From contig JANPZV010000008.1 in assembly GCA_024707365.1 (NCBI GenBank), positions 410,667 through 474,666 of the forward strand: DNA of 64,000 bases, read 5' to 3'. A program made the translations under genes and the position numbers. Positions 63,986 through 64,000 of the stretch are shown one piece after another. Origin of the DNA: Terricaulis sp. (lineage in GTDB: Bacteria > Pseudomonadota > Alphaproteobacteria > Caulobacterales > Aquidulcibacteraceae). Under the pieces are notes generated by a model. The model searched no databases. It was given only the letters and a program-made list of their open reading frames with translations, and was not told the origin of the DNA. Each line of letters opens with the position of its first letter. Positions within the stretch are counted from its first letter, which is position 1.

Positions 63986-64000
63986 AAATGCGATGATGGC

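Noticed and set aside
1..64000. Frequent GATCGC/GCGATCGC words resembling a HIP1-type repeat.
   Set aside because: They mostly fall in reading frames as Asp-Arg or Ala-Ile-Ala codons and are explained by codon preference in a GC-rich genome; a count against a codon-shuffled control would be needed to claim more.

Overview
This GC-rich window has the codon use and gene content of an alphaproteobacterium, most likely of the Caulobacterales/Hyphomonadaceae type. The reasons are a complete RcGTA-like gene transfer agent (GTA) cluster, a PleC-like histidine kinase beside pepN and glnE, DUF6456/DUF1491/DUF2336 proteins, a GAAC-N7-GAAC LexA operator in front of imuA-imuB-dnaE2, and candidate CcrM (GANTC) and CtrA-like sites. 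I see no rRNA, tRNA, CRISPR array, insertion sequence or integrase. No gene-free stretch exceeds about 175 bases.

Layout. 1-11.5 kb: DUF6456 protein (5' end outside the window), SufE, two secreted proteins of unknown function, a membrane histidine kinase, DUF1491, release factor RF3, DUF2336, an ABC-F ATPase and a class A penicillin-binding protein. 11.6-24.8 kb: the GTA structural cluster in canonical order: small and large terminase, portal, small membrane protein, prohead protease, capsid, connectors, tail tube, chaperones, tape measure, baseplate hub, NlpC/P60 hydrolase and tail fibre/host-recognition protein. 24.9-31.8 kb: DnaJ-type co-chaperone, PepSY protein with a PhoPQ/FeuPQ-like two-component system, and ccmI-ccmE-ccmF-ccmH. 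31.9-38.4 kb: DegP protease, a second two-component system and glnE, mostly joined by 4-nt overlaps. 38.4-47.8 kb (mixed strands): PleC-like kinase, PepN, a conserved hypothetical, two adjacent acyl-CoA dehydrogenases separated by large palindromes, a VOC protein and an O6-alkylguanine methyltransferase. 47.8-53.9 kb: a ParDE-type toxin-antitoxin pair divergent from the SOS mutagenesis cassette, with one LexA operator between them. 53.9-64 kb: two RNA methyltransferases, a three-gene envelope module (small membrane protein, BON/OmpA protein, repeat plus helix-hairpin-helix protein), RecQ, a YhhN-family protein, methylmalonyl-CoA mutase and two small membrane proteins.

The most important caveat is base quality. 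I count 23 single-base frame changes in 15 genes (including terminase-adjacent GTA genes, prfC, degP, glnE, pepN, pleC-like and one acyl-CoA dehydrogenase). Each is repaired by adding or removing one base, nearly always in a homopolymer of 2-7 nt. After repair every one of these genes becomes an exact multiple of three with a conserved reading. I therefore annotate them as whole genes with uncorrected sequencing indels, not as pseudogenes, and give the break positions.

The less ordinary features are: a dispersed palindromic repeat family (three copies, two with a related loop in opposite orientation); a strong hairpin plus heptamer repeats in the only real gap of the GTA cluster (capsid to connector); an 11-bp-period direct repeat in front of the PepSY/two-component operon; three GANTC sites within 37 bp in a divergent promoter; and a four-copy W-R-x-x-Y-type repeat protein encoded with an OmpA-like protein.
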